Positions 52,650 to 61,763 of a stretch of DNA of 64,000 nt are shown here, piece after piece; within the stretch, counting starts at the first letter, position 1; the number at the start of each line of letters is the position of its first letter. The stretch is from contig NZ_FOAP01000022.1 in NCBI RefSeq assembly GCF_900109545.1, positions 1 through 64,000 on the forward strand, given 5' to 3'. The notes under the pieces were generated by a model, which did no database searches, was not told the origin of the DNA, and saw only the letters and a program-made list of their open reading frames with translations. A program made the position numbers and the translations under genes. This DNA comes from Stigmatella aurantiaca (GTDB taxonomy: Bacteria > Myxococcota > Myxococcia > Myxococcales > Myxococcaceae).

Positions 52650-53510
52650 ATGCATCGCCGCATCGCCCTTGTCTGGCTGGTTGTGTGCTGTCTGTCCGCC
52701 ACCGCGCACGCGCAGGCGGCCGCCCCCGAGCCCTTCTTCCAGGTCCGCGCCGTGGGCGAGCTGGGCTTCCTGGACGTGCACTCCAACACCGTCCGGTATG
52801 GCCGCACGGGGTCCATCTTCCGCTTCACGGAAGACGGCGGCCAGGACAACCTCCTGCCCTTCACCCGGCTGAGCCTGGAGCTGGCCTGGAAGGGGCGCCA
52901 CACCGCCGTGTTCCTGTACCAGCCGCTGGAGGCACGCGGGGAGACGGTGCTCGGCCGGGACATCACCTTCTTCGAGGACGTGTCCTTCCCCGCGGGCACG
53001 CCCCTGAACGTGCGCTACGCCTTCCCCTTCTGGCGGGCCAGCTACCTGTATGACTTCTTCGCCGGGCAGGAGTACGAGCTGTCCGTGGGCGCGTCCCTGC
53101 AGCTGCGCAACGCCACCACCACCTTCACCTCGGCGGATGGCGCGCGGCGCTGGTCCAGCCGGGACGTGGGGCCCGTGCCCATCCTCAAGGTGCGGGGCCG
53201 CTACACCTTCGGCTCGGGCGTGTGGCTGGGCCTGGAGGTGGATGGCATCTACGCCTCGGGCGGCCTGCTCAGCCGGGACAACACCGCCGACAGCTTCAAC
53301 GCCAGCCTGCTCGATGCCAGTGCCCGCGCGGGCATGCGCGTCACCCCGCAGGTGGATGTGTACCTCAACCTGCGCTACCTCGGCGGGGGCGCGCGCGGCA
53401 CGGACGAGGCGGAGGCCGCCCAGGGGCCCGGCGACGGCTACAGCAGCAACTGGCTGAACACCGCCACCGTCTCCCTGGGCTTCCTCTACCGGCTGCCCGT
53501 GGGCAACTGA
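52650..53510 (+). CDS. Outer-membrane beta-barrel-like protein
   Basis: This 286-residue protein has a signal peptide (about 1-21, cut near AHAQAA). The rest is a series of amphipathic strands with aromatic girdles (FFQVRAVGELGFLDV, YLYDFFAGQEYELSVGASLQL, ATVSLGFLYRLPV) ending near the C-terminus, typical of an outer-membrane barrel of 10-12 strands. I do not recognise a specific family or ligand. ATG 52650 is preceded by GAGAGGAG. Confidence 0.7.
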   Translation: MHRRIALVWLVVCCLSATAHAQAAAPEPFFQVRAVGELGFLDVHSNTVRYGRTGSIFRFTEDGGQDNLLPFTRLSLELAWKGRHTAVFLYQPLEARGETVLGRDITFFEDVSFPAGTPLNVRYAFPFWRASYLYDFFAGQEYELSVGASLQLRNATTTFTSADGARRWSSRDVGPVPILKVRGRYTFGSGVWLGLEVDGIYASGGLLSRDNTADSFNASLLDASARAGMRVTPQVDVYLNLRYLGGGARGTDEAEAAQGPGDGYSSNWLNTATVSLGFLYRLPVGN

Positions 53511-53526
53511 GCCGCCCGGCCAGGGC

Positions 53527-54702
53527 CTACGGCTTGGGGCAGCCCTTCTGGTCCGCCTCGAGCTGCTGCTGGGCGTTGGCGTGGTCCTTCTGGGTGGCGG
53601 CCACCGCCTCCTGGAGGCTCGCCTCCGCGGGGGCCCACGAGGCCTCCTGGGCCTTGAGCTCCTGCACCGTGGCCAGCGACTGCTGCTCGGCCTGGAGCTG
53701 GGCCGCGAGCGCGCTCACCCACTTCGCATCGGCCGCCGTCAGCTCCGCGCACCGCGTGGCCTGCTCCGGGAGGGGCTTCTTGCCCTTCGCCTTCTGCTGC
53801 TGAAGCACCACGGCGTCATAGGCGCTGGAGGCGCTGGCGCGCACGCCCGAGGCCAGGGTGGCCTCCGCGATGCGCTGGTTGCGCACCAGCTCGCCCTGGA
53901 AGAACCGGTACTGCGGCGCCAGGGCCGGCGCGGGCGCGGTGGCCCGGGCGTTGAAGTGGTGGAAGGTCCGGACGAACTTCACGTCCTCCGCCGATGGGGC
54001 CACCGGCACCGCCGCCAGCTTCTGCTGGAGACAGGCGGCCAGGGCCTCTCCCTCCGGGCTTCCGGTGGGGGCGAAGGTGATGGGGCCGGGCGTGGCCTGG
54101 TTCTTCACCAGTTGAACGGTGGCCTCGAGCGTGGGCGGCACCTGGGTGGCGTACGGCGCGTAGCAGTCACACCACTGCGGCTGGCCCAGGCGCACCGCGC
54201 CCGAGTAGTCAGAAGGCACGTTGGTGCCAAAGGTGACCGACAGGCTGCGTCCCTGCTCGTGGAGGAACTCCACTTCGGCGCTCACCGGCGCCGAGCCCTT
54301 GGGCAGGACCTTGAGCGGCACGGCGGCCTCCACGGCCTTGCGCACGCAGGCCTCGCCCTCGGGGGTGAGGTTCACGCCCGTGAGGGTGTGCTGGGTCTCC
54401 TGCTCCGTGGCGCGGGCCTTCAGCGTCACGCGGCTCGTCTGCTCCGCGCCGCGCGAGGGGGGGGCCACCAGGCACTCCATCACGTAGGGCCGCGTGGCCA
54501 TGAGCGCGCCCACCAGGATGTTCGGATCCGTGGGGGTGGGCATCTGCCCGGCCGGAGGGGTCTGGCAGACGGAGATGTCGAAGGGAATCTGGTTGGTGAT
54601 GCGGACCGGCTCCGCGGGCGCGGCCTTCGTCCCCTTCTGCAAGGGGGCACAGGCCGCGGAGGTCAGGACGGCGGAGGCCACGGCGATGCGTCGCAACAAC
54701 AT
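53527..54702 (-). CDS. Hypothetical lipoprotein
   Basis: This is a 391-residue lipoprotein with a signal ending SAAC (about Cys18). Two similar parts (about 60-160 and 170-250), each with a TxxGE...C(V/L)xxxxxA(V/A)P motif, are like the TonB-box-associated AgmX/PEGA-like modules but not clearly named. The last 100 residues form a coiled coil rich in Gln/Ala. It is convergent with the outer-membrane protein. The function is unknown; it may span the periplasm. Confidence 0.65.
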   Translation of the reverse strand: MLLRRIAVASAVLTSAACAPLQKGTKAAPAEPVRITNQIPFDISVCQTPPAGQMPTPTDPNILVGALMATRPYVMECLVAPPSRGAEQTSRVTLKARATEQETQHTLTGVNLTPEGEACVRKAVEAAVPLKVLPKGSAPVSAEVEFLHEQGRSLSVTFGTNVPSDYSGAVRLGQPQWCDCYAPYATQVPPTLEATVQLVKNQATPGPITFAPTGSPEGEALAACLQQKLAAVPVAPSAEDVKFVRTFHHFNARATAPAPALAPQYRFFQGELVRNQRIAEATLASGVRASASSAYDAVVLQQQKAKGKKPLPEQATRCAELTAADAKWVSALAAQLQAEQQSLATVQELKAQEASWAPAEASLQEAVAATQKDHANAQQQLEADQKGCPKP

Positions 54703-54743
54703 GGGCAGTCTCTCCCGGGTTCAGGGATGGGATGCCCCCTCTA

Positions 54744-56588
54744 TCAGTTCCCGGTGCGTTGCACGGGCTCAACCACCATGGCGCTGCCGCCGCCCCGGCG
54801 TTTGGGCTCCGCGACGGCGGTGACGGTACCGTCCGGGTGGAAGCGGATGCCGGTGAGCGCCCCGATGGGGCCCACGTCCGTGAAGACATGCCCCCGGGCT
54901 TGCAGCGCCGCGGCCTCCGGCGAGGCGATGAATTCGGGCTCGGCCTGGCTCTTGCCATCCGGCAGGTTGCGCTGGGAGACGCGCGGCGCGGCCACCGCCT
55001 CCAGCACCGGCATGCCGAGATCCAGGTGGTGGAGGAGCGTCTGGAGCACCGTGGTGATGATGGTGCTGCCCCCGGGGCTGCCCAGCGCGAACACCGGCGC
55101 CCCGTCCTTGAGCACCAGCGTCGGGCTCATGCTGCTGCGCGGCCGCTTGCCCGGCTCGGGGGTGTTGGCGTGCGGCATGTCCGCCTTCGGCGGCACATCG
55201 AAGTCCGTCAGCTCGTTGTTGAGCAGGAAGCCGTAGCCGGGCACCACGATGCCGTTGCCACCCTCGGCCTCGATGCTGCACGTGTACGTGACGACGTTGC
55301 CCGCCTTGTCCGAGGTGGTGACGTGCGTCGTCTCCCGGTTGGGGATGTCCAGCGGGGACGGGGCGAGCGCGGCCCTCACGGGCGGGGTGCTGGGGTCCTT
55401 CTGGAAGGCGAACGGATTGCCCGGGGGCACTTCGCCCGGGGCGGCCTTCGCGGTGGAGAGTGCCTTGCGCCGCTCGGCGGCGTAGTCCTTGGAGAGGAGC
55501 CCCACCACGGGCACGTCCACGTACTCGGGATCCGCGACGTAGGCGGTCCGGTCCGCGAAGGCCAGCCGCGACGCCTCCAGGTAGCGGTGCAGGAAGTCCA
55601 CCCGGCCCAGGGCCGAGGGCGCGTCGCCCTCCAGCAGGTTCAGGGCCAGCTCCACGGCGATGCCGCCGCTGGAGGGGGGGCCCATGCCGTACACCGTGTA
55701 GCCCCGGTAGGTGCTCTTCACCGGCTCGCGGATGCGCGCCTCGTAGTCCGCGAGGTCCGACAGCGTCATCACCCCGGGCCGCACCATGCGCCCGGCCTCG
55801 GGCGCCACCGGGGGACGGACCACCGTGTCCACGATGGCCTGGGCGATCTCTCCCCGGTAGAAGGCACGGCTGCCATCCTTGGCCACCAGCCGGTAGGTCT
55901 TCGCCAGATCCGGGTTGCGGAAGGTGGAGCCCACGGGGGCGGGCTGCCCGGCGGCGGGCAGGAGCAAGCGGGCCGAGCTGGAGAACAGCTTGAAGCGCTC
56001 CACGTTGCGCGAGGTCTGCTCGAAGAAGGTCTGGTCGACCTCGAAGCCCTGCTCCGCGACGCGGATGGCGGGCTGGAGCACCTCGGCGAGCCCCCGGGTG
56101 CCGTAGCGCGAGAGCGCCACCTCCCAGCCCTGCACCATGCCCGGCACGCCCGTGGACACGCCGCTGGTCATCACCTCGGGAAAGGGGATGGGCGTGCCTT
56201 CCGAATAGAAGAGGGCCCGGCTCGACTCCCGGGGCGCCATCTCGCGGTGCTCCACGGCGATGACGCGCTGGTCCTCGGCCCGGTAGATGACCATGAAGCC
56301 CCCGCCGCCGATGCCGCAGGAGTACAGGTCCGTCACGCCCAGCACGCTCGCCGCGGCCACCGCCGCGTCTACCGCGTTGCCACCGCCTTTGAGGATCTCG
56401 ATGGCGGCCGAGGTGGCCCGGACATCCACCGTGGCCGCCGCGCCGCCGCGCCCCGTGGCCTCCGGGGTGGGCACGGGGGCAGAAACGGGAGCGGAGGAGA
56501 AGACTCCCTCGGAAGAGGCGGCCTTGCCGTGGGTGCAGCTGATCGTCAGCAGCCAGCCGGCTCCCGCCGCGATGAGGTGTCTGCGCAT
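54744..56588 (-). CDS. ggt: Gamma-glutamyltransferase
   Basis: The product is 614 residues from ATG 56588, a precursor that cleaves itself into two chains. The signal peptide ends ISCT (a possible lipobox Cys). The nucleophile Thr starts TTHVTTSDKAGNVV (about 424), the substrate Arg and loops are in ATVDVRATSAA and GIGGGGFM, and the oxyanion GSPGGSTI and RPRSSMSPT are present. It hydrolyses or transfers the gamma-glutamyl group of glutathione and peptides in the periplasm. Two other Met starts lie upstream (56612, 56654). Confidence 0.95.
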   Translation of the reverse strand: MRRHLIAAGAGWLLTISCTHGKAASSEGVFSSAPVSAPVPTPEATGRGGAAATVDVRATSAAIEILKGGGNAVDAAVAAASVLGVTDLYSCGIGGGGFMVIYRAEDQRVIAVEHREMAPRESSRALFYSEGTPIPFPEVMTSGVSTGVPGMVQGWEVALSRYGTRGLAEVLQPAIRVAEQGFEVDQTFFEQTSRNVERFKLFSSSARLLLPAAGQPAPVGSTFRNPDLAKTYRLVAKDGSRAFYRGEIAQAIVDTVVRPPVAPEAGRMVRPGVMTLSDLADYEARIREPVKSTYRGYTVYGMGPPSSGGIAVELALNLLEGDAPSALGRVDFLHRYLEASRLAFADRTAYVADPEYVDVPVVGLLSKDYAAERRKALSTAKAAPGEVPPGNPFAFQKDPSTPPVRAALAPSPLDIPNRETTHVTTSDKAGNVVTYTCSIEAEGGNGIVVPGYGFLLNNELTDFDVPPKADMPHANTPEPGKRPRSSMSPTLVLKDGAPVFALGSPGGSTIITTVLQTLLHHLDLGMPVLEAVAAPRVSQRNLPDGKSQAEPEFIASPEAAALQARGHVFTDVGPIGALTGIRFHPDGTVTAVAEPKRRGGGSAMVVEPVQRTGN

Positions 56589-56702
56589 GAGGTGACCTCG
56601 AAGAGTGGACATCGCGTCCTTAACTTCGCTGAGAAGGGCAAGCAGGACCACCAAATCCGCAAGGACCGTCTCTGCCCTGTCATCCCCTGGGCGCTCCCCC
56701 CT

Positions 56703-57341
56703 TCACCTCGCGACCGTGAGCGCGAAGGGCGCGAAGCCCCGGCTGCGGAGCAGGGGGGGCACGAGCAGGATGAGCGCCTCCGTCCCCCGGGCGGTGGAGA
56801 GGTCTCCGAGATCCTCGATCCAGCCGGGCTGCCACCCGAGCTCCTGAAGCAGCTCGCGGGCGGCTGCCTTGGCGTCCTTGTCGTTGCCCGACAGGAAGAC
56901 GGATGGAGGGACCTGGAGAATCCGTGGGTTCGCCATGACGGTGAAGAGCATGGTGTTGAGCGTCTTGACGACCCGGGTGCCCGGCAGGGCCTGCTGCAGA
57001 TGCTCGGCCAGGCTGCTGTCCGGATAGCACAGGCCCGTGGGCATCCCGTCCGCGCCGCGCCGGGTGGCATTCGAGACATCCACCAGGATCTTCCCGTCCA
57101 GCACCTCCCGGAGCGCACCGAGCCGCTCCACGCTGGAGTCACCCGGGGTGGCATTGATGAGCAGGGACGCCTGGCGCGCGGCCTGGGCGGGCTCCACGAA
57201 CGTGACGGCAGGACCAGACCACTTCGCCGAGGCGGCGGCGGCGTCCCGGGTTCCCAACCACACGTCATGCCCCACCGTGGCGAGTTGGGTGGCGAGGACC
57301 GTGGCCACACGGCCCGAGCCGAAAATACCGATGCGAGTCAT
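56703..57341 (-). CDS. NADPH:F420-reductase-like Rossmann protein
   Basis: This 212-residue protein begins TRIGIFGSGRVATVLA, a Rossmann loop, followed by LGTRD, where the Arg favours NADP. It matches the F420-dependent NADP reductase-like family (also used for ferric-reductase STEAP N-domains). Because F420 genes are not visible here, the true electron donor is open. It lies 31 bases downstream of an IMPase-like gene and is probably co-transcribed. ATG 57341 has CGGAG upstream. Confidence 0.83.
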   Translation of the reverse strand: MTRIGIFGSGRVATVLATQLATVGHDVWLGTRDAAAASAKWSGPAVTFVEPAQAARQASLLINATPGDSSVERLGALREVLDGKILVDVSNATRRGADGMPTGLCYPDSSLAEHLQQALPGTRVVKTLNTMLFTVMANPRILQVPPSVFLSGNDKDAKAAARELLQELGWQPGWIEDLGDLSTARGTEALILLVPPLLRSRGFAPFALTVAR

Positions 57342-57372
57342 TGAATGCTCCGTTTCGTCAGAAGGGGTTGGG

Positions 57373-58179
57373 TCAAGCAATCGTGGACAGCACGCGCACG
57401 GCGGCGCCGTGGAGGCGGGGCGCGGAGGCCAGGAAGTCACTGCTCGTCAGGCTCCACGGCTGGCCGTGGGTGTCGGAGATCCTTCCACCGGCCTCTTCCA
57501 CCAGCAGGGCTCCCGCCAGCAGCCCGGAGCGCACCTGGCTGTACTGCCAGAACACGTCCATCCGCCCCGCGGCGACCTGGATGAGCTGAAGGGTGGCCGG
57601 CACCGACACGCGCAGGACCAGCGCACCGTGGAGCATCGCGGTGACGGACTGGCCCACGCGCCGGTAGGTGTCGGAGTCCTCTCCAGGCTTCGCCTGGCCC
57701 GTTCCGGCCAGGGCCGCGTCCAGCCGCGTCTTCGCCGACGCCCGCAGCCGCACCCCATCGAGGTAGGCGCCGCCTCCCCGGATCGCGGTGTACGTGTTTC
57801 CGGTCATCGGCAGGTACACCGCGGTCAGCACCAGCGTGTTGTCACGCACCAGGGTGGCCGTGACACACCAGTCCGTCATGCCGTGAATGTGGTTGATGTT
57901 GCCTTCCACGGGATCCGTCACCCACCACTCGCCCGGAGGCAGCGCCCCCACGTCGAGCTCATCCTCCGTCCATCCCGCACCAGGCCGCGCCTTCATCAGG
58001 GCATCCCGGAGGACGCTCAGCGACGCCGCATCGTTGGCGTGGATCGCCTCGAGGATGTCTTCCTGACTGTCCAGACGCGCGTCGAAGGAGAAACGGCTCT
58101 TCAGGTGGTTGCCCGCCGCTTGGACGGCGTCCACCACGGCTTTCAGCAACGCGTCATCGTCTTTCGCAAATCCTGGCAT
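57373..58179 (-). CDS. Inositol-monophosphatase-like protein with altered metal ligands
   Basis: This is a 268-residue IMPase/SuhB superfamily protein. The usual DPxDG metal motif reads DPVEGNINHIHG, and the late WDxxAG reads QVRSGLLAGA, so one metal Asp is Glu and another is absent. The rest (GGGAYLDG, LLVEEAGGRISD) is normal. The subfamily with DPVEGN is one I have seen in actinobacteria; it probably acts on another phosphoester or has weaker metal binding. ATG 58179 follows AAGAGGGAG. It is divergent from the TetR gene. Confidence 0.8.
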   Translation of the reverse strand: MPGFAKDDDALLKAVVDAVQAAGNHLKSRFSFDARLDSQEDILEAIHANDAASLSVLRDALMKARPGAGWTEDELDVGALPPGEWWVTDPVEGNINHIHGMTDWCVTATLVRDNTLVLTAVYLPMTGNTYTAIRGGGAYLDGVRLRASAKTRLDAALAGTGQAKPGEDSDTYRRVGQSVTAMLHGALVLRVSVPATLQLIQVAAGRMDVFWQYSQVRSGLLAGALLVEEAGGRISDTHGQPWSLTSSDFLASAPRLHGAAVRVLSTIA

Positions 58180-58221
58180 GACTCCCTCTTGAGTGGCCGA
58201 TGGATGAGAGTAAGATGCGAG

Positions 58222-58239
58222 CATTCGCTCACATTCGCT
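58222..58239. promoter_or_regulatory. Direct repeats in the TetR divergent gap
   Basis: CATTCGCT occurs at 58222 and 58232, exactly 10 bases apart (one helical turn), followed by a third partial copy (CGCT at 58243), in the 75-base gap between the TetR gene and the IMPase-like gene. This is a candidate operator for the adjacent TetR protein acting on both promoters. Confidence 0.4.
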
Positions 58240-58254
58240 ACTCGCTTTCCTCCC

Positions 58255-58869
58255 ATGCCCCGCGCCACCACTCCCCACCCCCTGGATCCGAGGAAAAAGC
58301 CCGGCCAAACGCGCTCGGCGGCGACCGTGGCCGCCGTGCTCGAAGCGGCGGCTCGCATTCTGGAAACGGAGGGCCTCGAGGGCTACACGACCAACGCCGT
58401 GGCCCGGCGCGCCGGCATCAGCATCGGCTCGCTGTATCAGTACTTCCCCAGCAAGGATGCCATCACCAAGGCGCTGATCCTCCGGGAGACGTCCACGCTC
58501 CTGAAGGACGTGGAGGCCATCGACGCCAAGGCCCTTGGCCGGGCGGGCCTCGAACGGCTCATCCGCGTGGCGGTGGCCTATCAGCTCCAGCGTCCGGCCC
58601 TCGCGCGGATCCTCGACCAGGAGGAGCGCCGCCTGCCGCTCGATGAGGAGGTCCAACGCATCGGTGAGAGCCTGGCCCGGACCGTCCAGCGGTGCCTCGA
58701 TGCGCCCGGCATGGCGGCGGTGGCGCGCTCCCCCTCCACCGCCGGAGATCTGCTGGCGATCGTGAAGGCCCTGGTCGATGCCGCGGGAGCGCGCGGCGAG
58801 CGTGACAGCACGGCCCTCATCGCCCGGGTGCACCGGGCCGTCTTTGGCTATCTGGAGTACACCCCATGA
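58255..58869 (+). CDS. TetR-family transcriptional regulator
   Basis: This is a 204-residue regulator. The helix-turn-helix (about 20-66) reads TVAAVLEAAARILETEGLEGYTTNAVARRAGISIGSLYQYFPSKDAI in the classical TetR layout, and the C-terminal helical domain (about 75-200) would bind an inducer. ATG 58255 has no SD, so the message may be leaderless. The stop overlaps the start of the ADP-ribosylglycohydrolase gene (ATGA), so the two are coupled. It faces the IMPase-like pair across a gap with direct repeats and probably represses both sides. Confidence 0.92.
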   Translation: MPRATTPHPLDPRKKPGQTRSAATVAAVLEAAARILETEGLEGYTTNAVARRAGISIGSLYQYFPSKDAITKALILRETSTLLKDVEAIDAKALGRAGLERLIRVAVAYQLQRPALARILDQEERRLPLDEEVQRIGESLARTVQRCLDAPGMAAVARSPSTAGDLLAIVKALVDAAGARGERDSTALIARVHRAVFGYLEYTP

Positions 58870-59873
58870 GGTCCCCCTCGCTGCACCGCTCGCGGATCCA
58901 AGGCTCCATCGCCGGTCTCGCCGTGGGGGATGCCCTCGGCTATCCTGCGGAGTTCCGCACCCGGAGCCAGCTCCAGCGGGAGATCGGCCTGGAAGGCATC
59001 ACCGGCTTCCTCCGCCTGAAGGATCCCCGCTTCACCCGCCCCTTCATCCTGGGCCCCGACCACCCGCCCGGCACCTTCACGGATGACACCCAGATGAGCC
59101 TCTGCGTCGCCGAGGCCCTCGTCGCCGCGGGCCACACGGACCGGGACACGCTGATGCAGGAGATGGCGAGGCGCTTCGTGCAGTGGCACCACTCCGAGGA
59201 CAACAACCGGGCTCCCGGAGAGACCACCGGCATCGCCTGCGGGCGGCTCGCCGCCGGGGTTCCCTGGCGCGAGGCGGGCGTCCCCCACTCGAAGGGGTGC
59301 GGCGCCAACATGCGCGTGGCCCCGATCGGCCTCTACTATGAGGACCTGGACACGGTGTGCGAGGTGGCCCGGGATTCCTCCCGGCTCACCCATGGCCACC
59401 CCGCGGCGCTCGAAGGCAGTGCCGCCGCCGCGCTGCTCGTGGCGCTCGCGCTCCGGGACGTCCCCCCCGAGCAGATGCACGCCGAGGTGATGCGCCGATG
59501 CGGCGGAAGGAGCCCGGACTTCGACGCCTGCTTCTCGCGCGTGCCCACGCTGATCGCGCACCCTCCCGAGGAAGTCCTCATCGACCGGGAGAAGGGTCCG
59601 CACGCCCTCGGGGAGGGCTGGGTGGCCGAGGAGGCCGTGGCCTGCGCGCTCTACTGCTTCTGGCGCCACCCGGATGACTACCGCGCCGCCGTGCTCGAGG
59701 CCGTCAACACCGACGGCGACTCCGACAGCCTCGCCACCATCACCGGCTCCGTGTCCGGCGCACGCGTGGGCGTGGAGGGCATCCCCTCCGAGTGGGTCTC
59801 GGAGGTCGAGCACAGCGCCCGGCTGCTCGAACTGGGCGGCCTCCTGGCGGACGCCCGGCTCCGCGTTCGCTGA
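58866..59873 (+). CDS. ADP-ribosylglycohydrolase (DraG/ARH family)
   Basis: This 335-residue all-helical di-Mg enzyme removes ADP-ribose from proteins or small molecules. The metal motifs are GDALGYP (about 22), FTDDTQMS (about 72-79) and NTDGDSDSLATITGS (about 278), as in DraG. It is translationally coupled to the TetR gene, so its level follows the regulator's own. There is no matching ADP-ribosyltransferase in the window; the substrate may be a metabolite. Confidence 0.9.
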   Translation: MRSPSLHRSRIQGSIAGLAVGDALGYPAEFRTRSQLQREIGLEGITGFLRLKDPRFTRPFILGPDHPPGTFTDDTQMSLCVAEALVAAGHTDRDTLMQEMARRFVQWHHSEDNNRAPGETTGIACGRLAAGVPWREAGVPHSKGCGANMRVAPIGLYYEDLDTVCEVARDSSRLTHGHPAALEGSAAAALLVALALRDVPPEQMHAEVMRRCGGRSPDFDACFSRVPTLIAHPPEEVLIDREKGPHALGEGWVAEEAVACALYCFWRHPDDYRAAVLEAVNTDGDSDSLATITGSVSGARVGVEGIPSEWVSEVEHSARLLELGGLLADARLRVR

Positions 59874-59900
59874 AGCCGGGCGCCCCTGCCCTTCCGAGGA

Positions 59901-61535
59901 CTAATAGATGACGTAGGAGGCCGTACCGCTGCAGGCCGTGTTCCGGAAGCAGCCGACACGGATCTGATACGGCATGTCCTGGCCCACGGCGTTCACGTGG
60001 TGGATGACGTGCGAGAGGGAGCCGCAGGTGCCGTAGGCGTCGTCGTTCTCGGCTTCCACGTGGCCCAACGGGCCATGCACGCGCACGATGGTGTCGCCGC
60101 TGCCGGAGGCGCCCTCCAGGCCACAGGTGCCCACGTCGAGGACCTGGCCATACGACAGCGTCACGTTCTGGTTGGCGGTGTTGCGCGTGCCGCTGCTGGT
60201 GTTGGTGAGGTCAAAGGCGAACGTGCCCCGGACGAGGTTGGCGTTCAGGGTCACCTTCCACACCACGGAGCCACCGCACATGCTGTCGCCGCCGCAGCCG
60301 GCGCGGAGGGTGTAATTGCCGGGGGCCCCCACCCGGTGCTTGAAGTAACACGAGCCGGAGGTGACCTCGGTGCCCTGCGCGTCGAGGAGCCGCAGCCAGG
60401 TGTTGCCGGTGGCCCGGGCCCCCGCCAGGTTGCAGGTCCCCACCTCCACCACGTCCCCCGCGGCGAGCGGGATGACCCGGTCCGTCGTGTACTGCTGGGC
60501 ATTGTTGGTCTCGCCCGTGTAGTAGACGAACGAGGTGGCTGGGCGGACCGGGGGCGGCGGCATGCCCGTGCACAGCCGCGCGCTGGCATTGTCCGTCGCG
60601 GCGCACATCTCCCGGATGGCTGGATAGACGTAGGTGCTGTGCTCGCCGGTGCAGCCCGTCTCGGGGCAGCGGTTCACGATGTTGCAGGTGCCGTTGGCGA
60701 CATAGTCCGCGTCCCCGCGCACGGCGATGCTCGCCACCGTGTAGGTGTCCGTCTCGTACACGGCCGAGCCCGAGTTGCCCGCGAAGGTGTCCGTGGTGGA
60801 CACCAGGTAGTCCAGCCGCTCCGCGTTCCCGTCACGCACCGTACCGCCGGAGTCGATCTTGAAGGGAATGCCGCTGGCGCTGCCAATGACGGCCACGTTC
60901 TGCCCCTCACTCAGCGCGGTATTGCCCTGACGGACCGGCGCCGGGGTGAAGCGCGGCGTGGCGGGCCGGTCCAGACGCAGGATGGAGTAGTCCAGGCTCC
61001 AGTCCAGCTGATGCGCGACGATGGACGAGCAGTGGAAGATGTCCTGCGAGGTGACCTGCTGCATCACCCCGTCCGCGGTCCGGTAGAAGTTGAAGACGAA
61101 GTAGGTGTTGGCGCACTCCGCGGCGTTCACGACACAGTGGCCCGCGGTGAGCACCAGATCGTCATCGATGAGCGTGCCGGAGCAGAAGGCCGCCCGCGGG
61201 TCCTCCCGGAAGCGCTCGGAGGTGCAGAGGTTGCGTCCTTCGCCCAGCGTCTGGCCGGTGAAGACGACGTTGTTGGGGTTCGTCATGTCGAAGAGGTTCG
61301 GGTGCATCAGCGCCACGGTGGACTGCTGCGCCCGCGCGCGCAGCGTGGCGTCCGGGTGGGCATAGACGTCCGTCCGGCCATCCGAGCCGTAGACGGCCTC
61401 GCTCTTCTGCTCTCCGAGCGCGGCCGGCTCCGCGGCCGGCTCCGCCGTAGGACCACAGCCCACAGCGAGCATGACGGCACACAGCCATGCCCCCACGAAG
61501 GGACGCACCGGAAGCCCAGACTTGAGGTGTTTCAT
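59901..61535 (-). CDS. Trypsin-like (S1) protease lipoprotein with C-terminal domains
   Basis: This is a 544-residue lipoprotein with a signal ending AVGC (about 27). The chymotrypsin-fold domain (about 65-310) has LTAGHC (His, about 132), DYSILRL (Asp, about 184) and GNSGSAV (Ser, about 252). Two C-terminal beta domains of about 110 residues each, with paired Cys and a G(T/D)xxxVxVGTCxLxGAxxxGxT pattern, follow and are probably for binding. The ATG follows AGGAAACA. A secreted predation or processing protease is plausible. Confidence 0.9.
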   Translation of the reverse strand: MKHLKSGLPVRPFVGAWLCAVMLAVGCGPTAEPAAEPAALGEQKSEAVYGSDGRTDVYAHPDATLRARAQQSTVALMHPNLFDMTNPNNVVFTGQTLGEGRNLCTSERFREDPRAAFCSGTLIDDDLVLTAGHCVVNAAECANTYFVFNFYRTADGVMQQVTSQDIFHCSSIVAHQLDWSLDYSILRLDRPATPRFTPAPVRQGNTALSEGQNVAVIGSASGIPFKIDSGGTVRDGNAERLDYLVSTTDTFAGNSGSAVYETDTYTVASIAVRGDADYVANGTCNIVNRCPETGCTGEHSTYVYPAIREMCAATDNASARLCTGMPPPPVRPATSFVYYTGETNNAQQYTTDRVIPLAAGDVVEVGTCNLAGARATGNTWLRLLDAQGTEVTSGSCYFKHRVGAPGNYTLRAGCGGDSMCGGSVVWKVTLNANLVRGTFAFDLTNTSSGTRNTANQNVTLSYGQVLDVGTCGLEGASGSGDTIVRVHGPLGHVEAENDDAYGTCGSLSHVIHHVNAVGQDMPYQIRVGCFRNTACSGTASYVIY

Positions 61536-61763
61536 AGGGAATTGTTTCCTGTTTTCGAGGGGATACGAACCCTGCCTTTGCAGTCAGGTGAACCCGACCT
61601 ACCCCAGGAAACCCGCACAAACTAAATAAGAAGATTTTCCTTGTGGTGTGGGCCCTGCGGCGGAGTGGCCCCCGCCGGCCGGGAACGTCCGGTGGTGCGC
61701 GGAGCGTCTCTTCCTCCGTGCGGAGGCGTTGAATGAAACCAGCACCGCGCCAATACTCGGGCC

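Noticed and set aside
61560-61600. A tRNA T-arm-like sequence (GGGTTCGTATCCC on the minus strand) with a nearby CTGCAAA loop
   Set aside because: The arms do not pair over the lengths required, there is no acceptor stem or D-arm at the right distances, and it lies in the leader of the protease gene.
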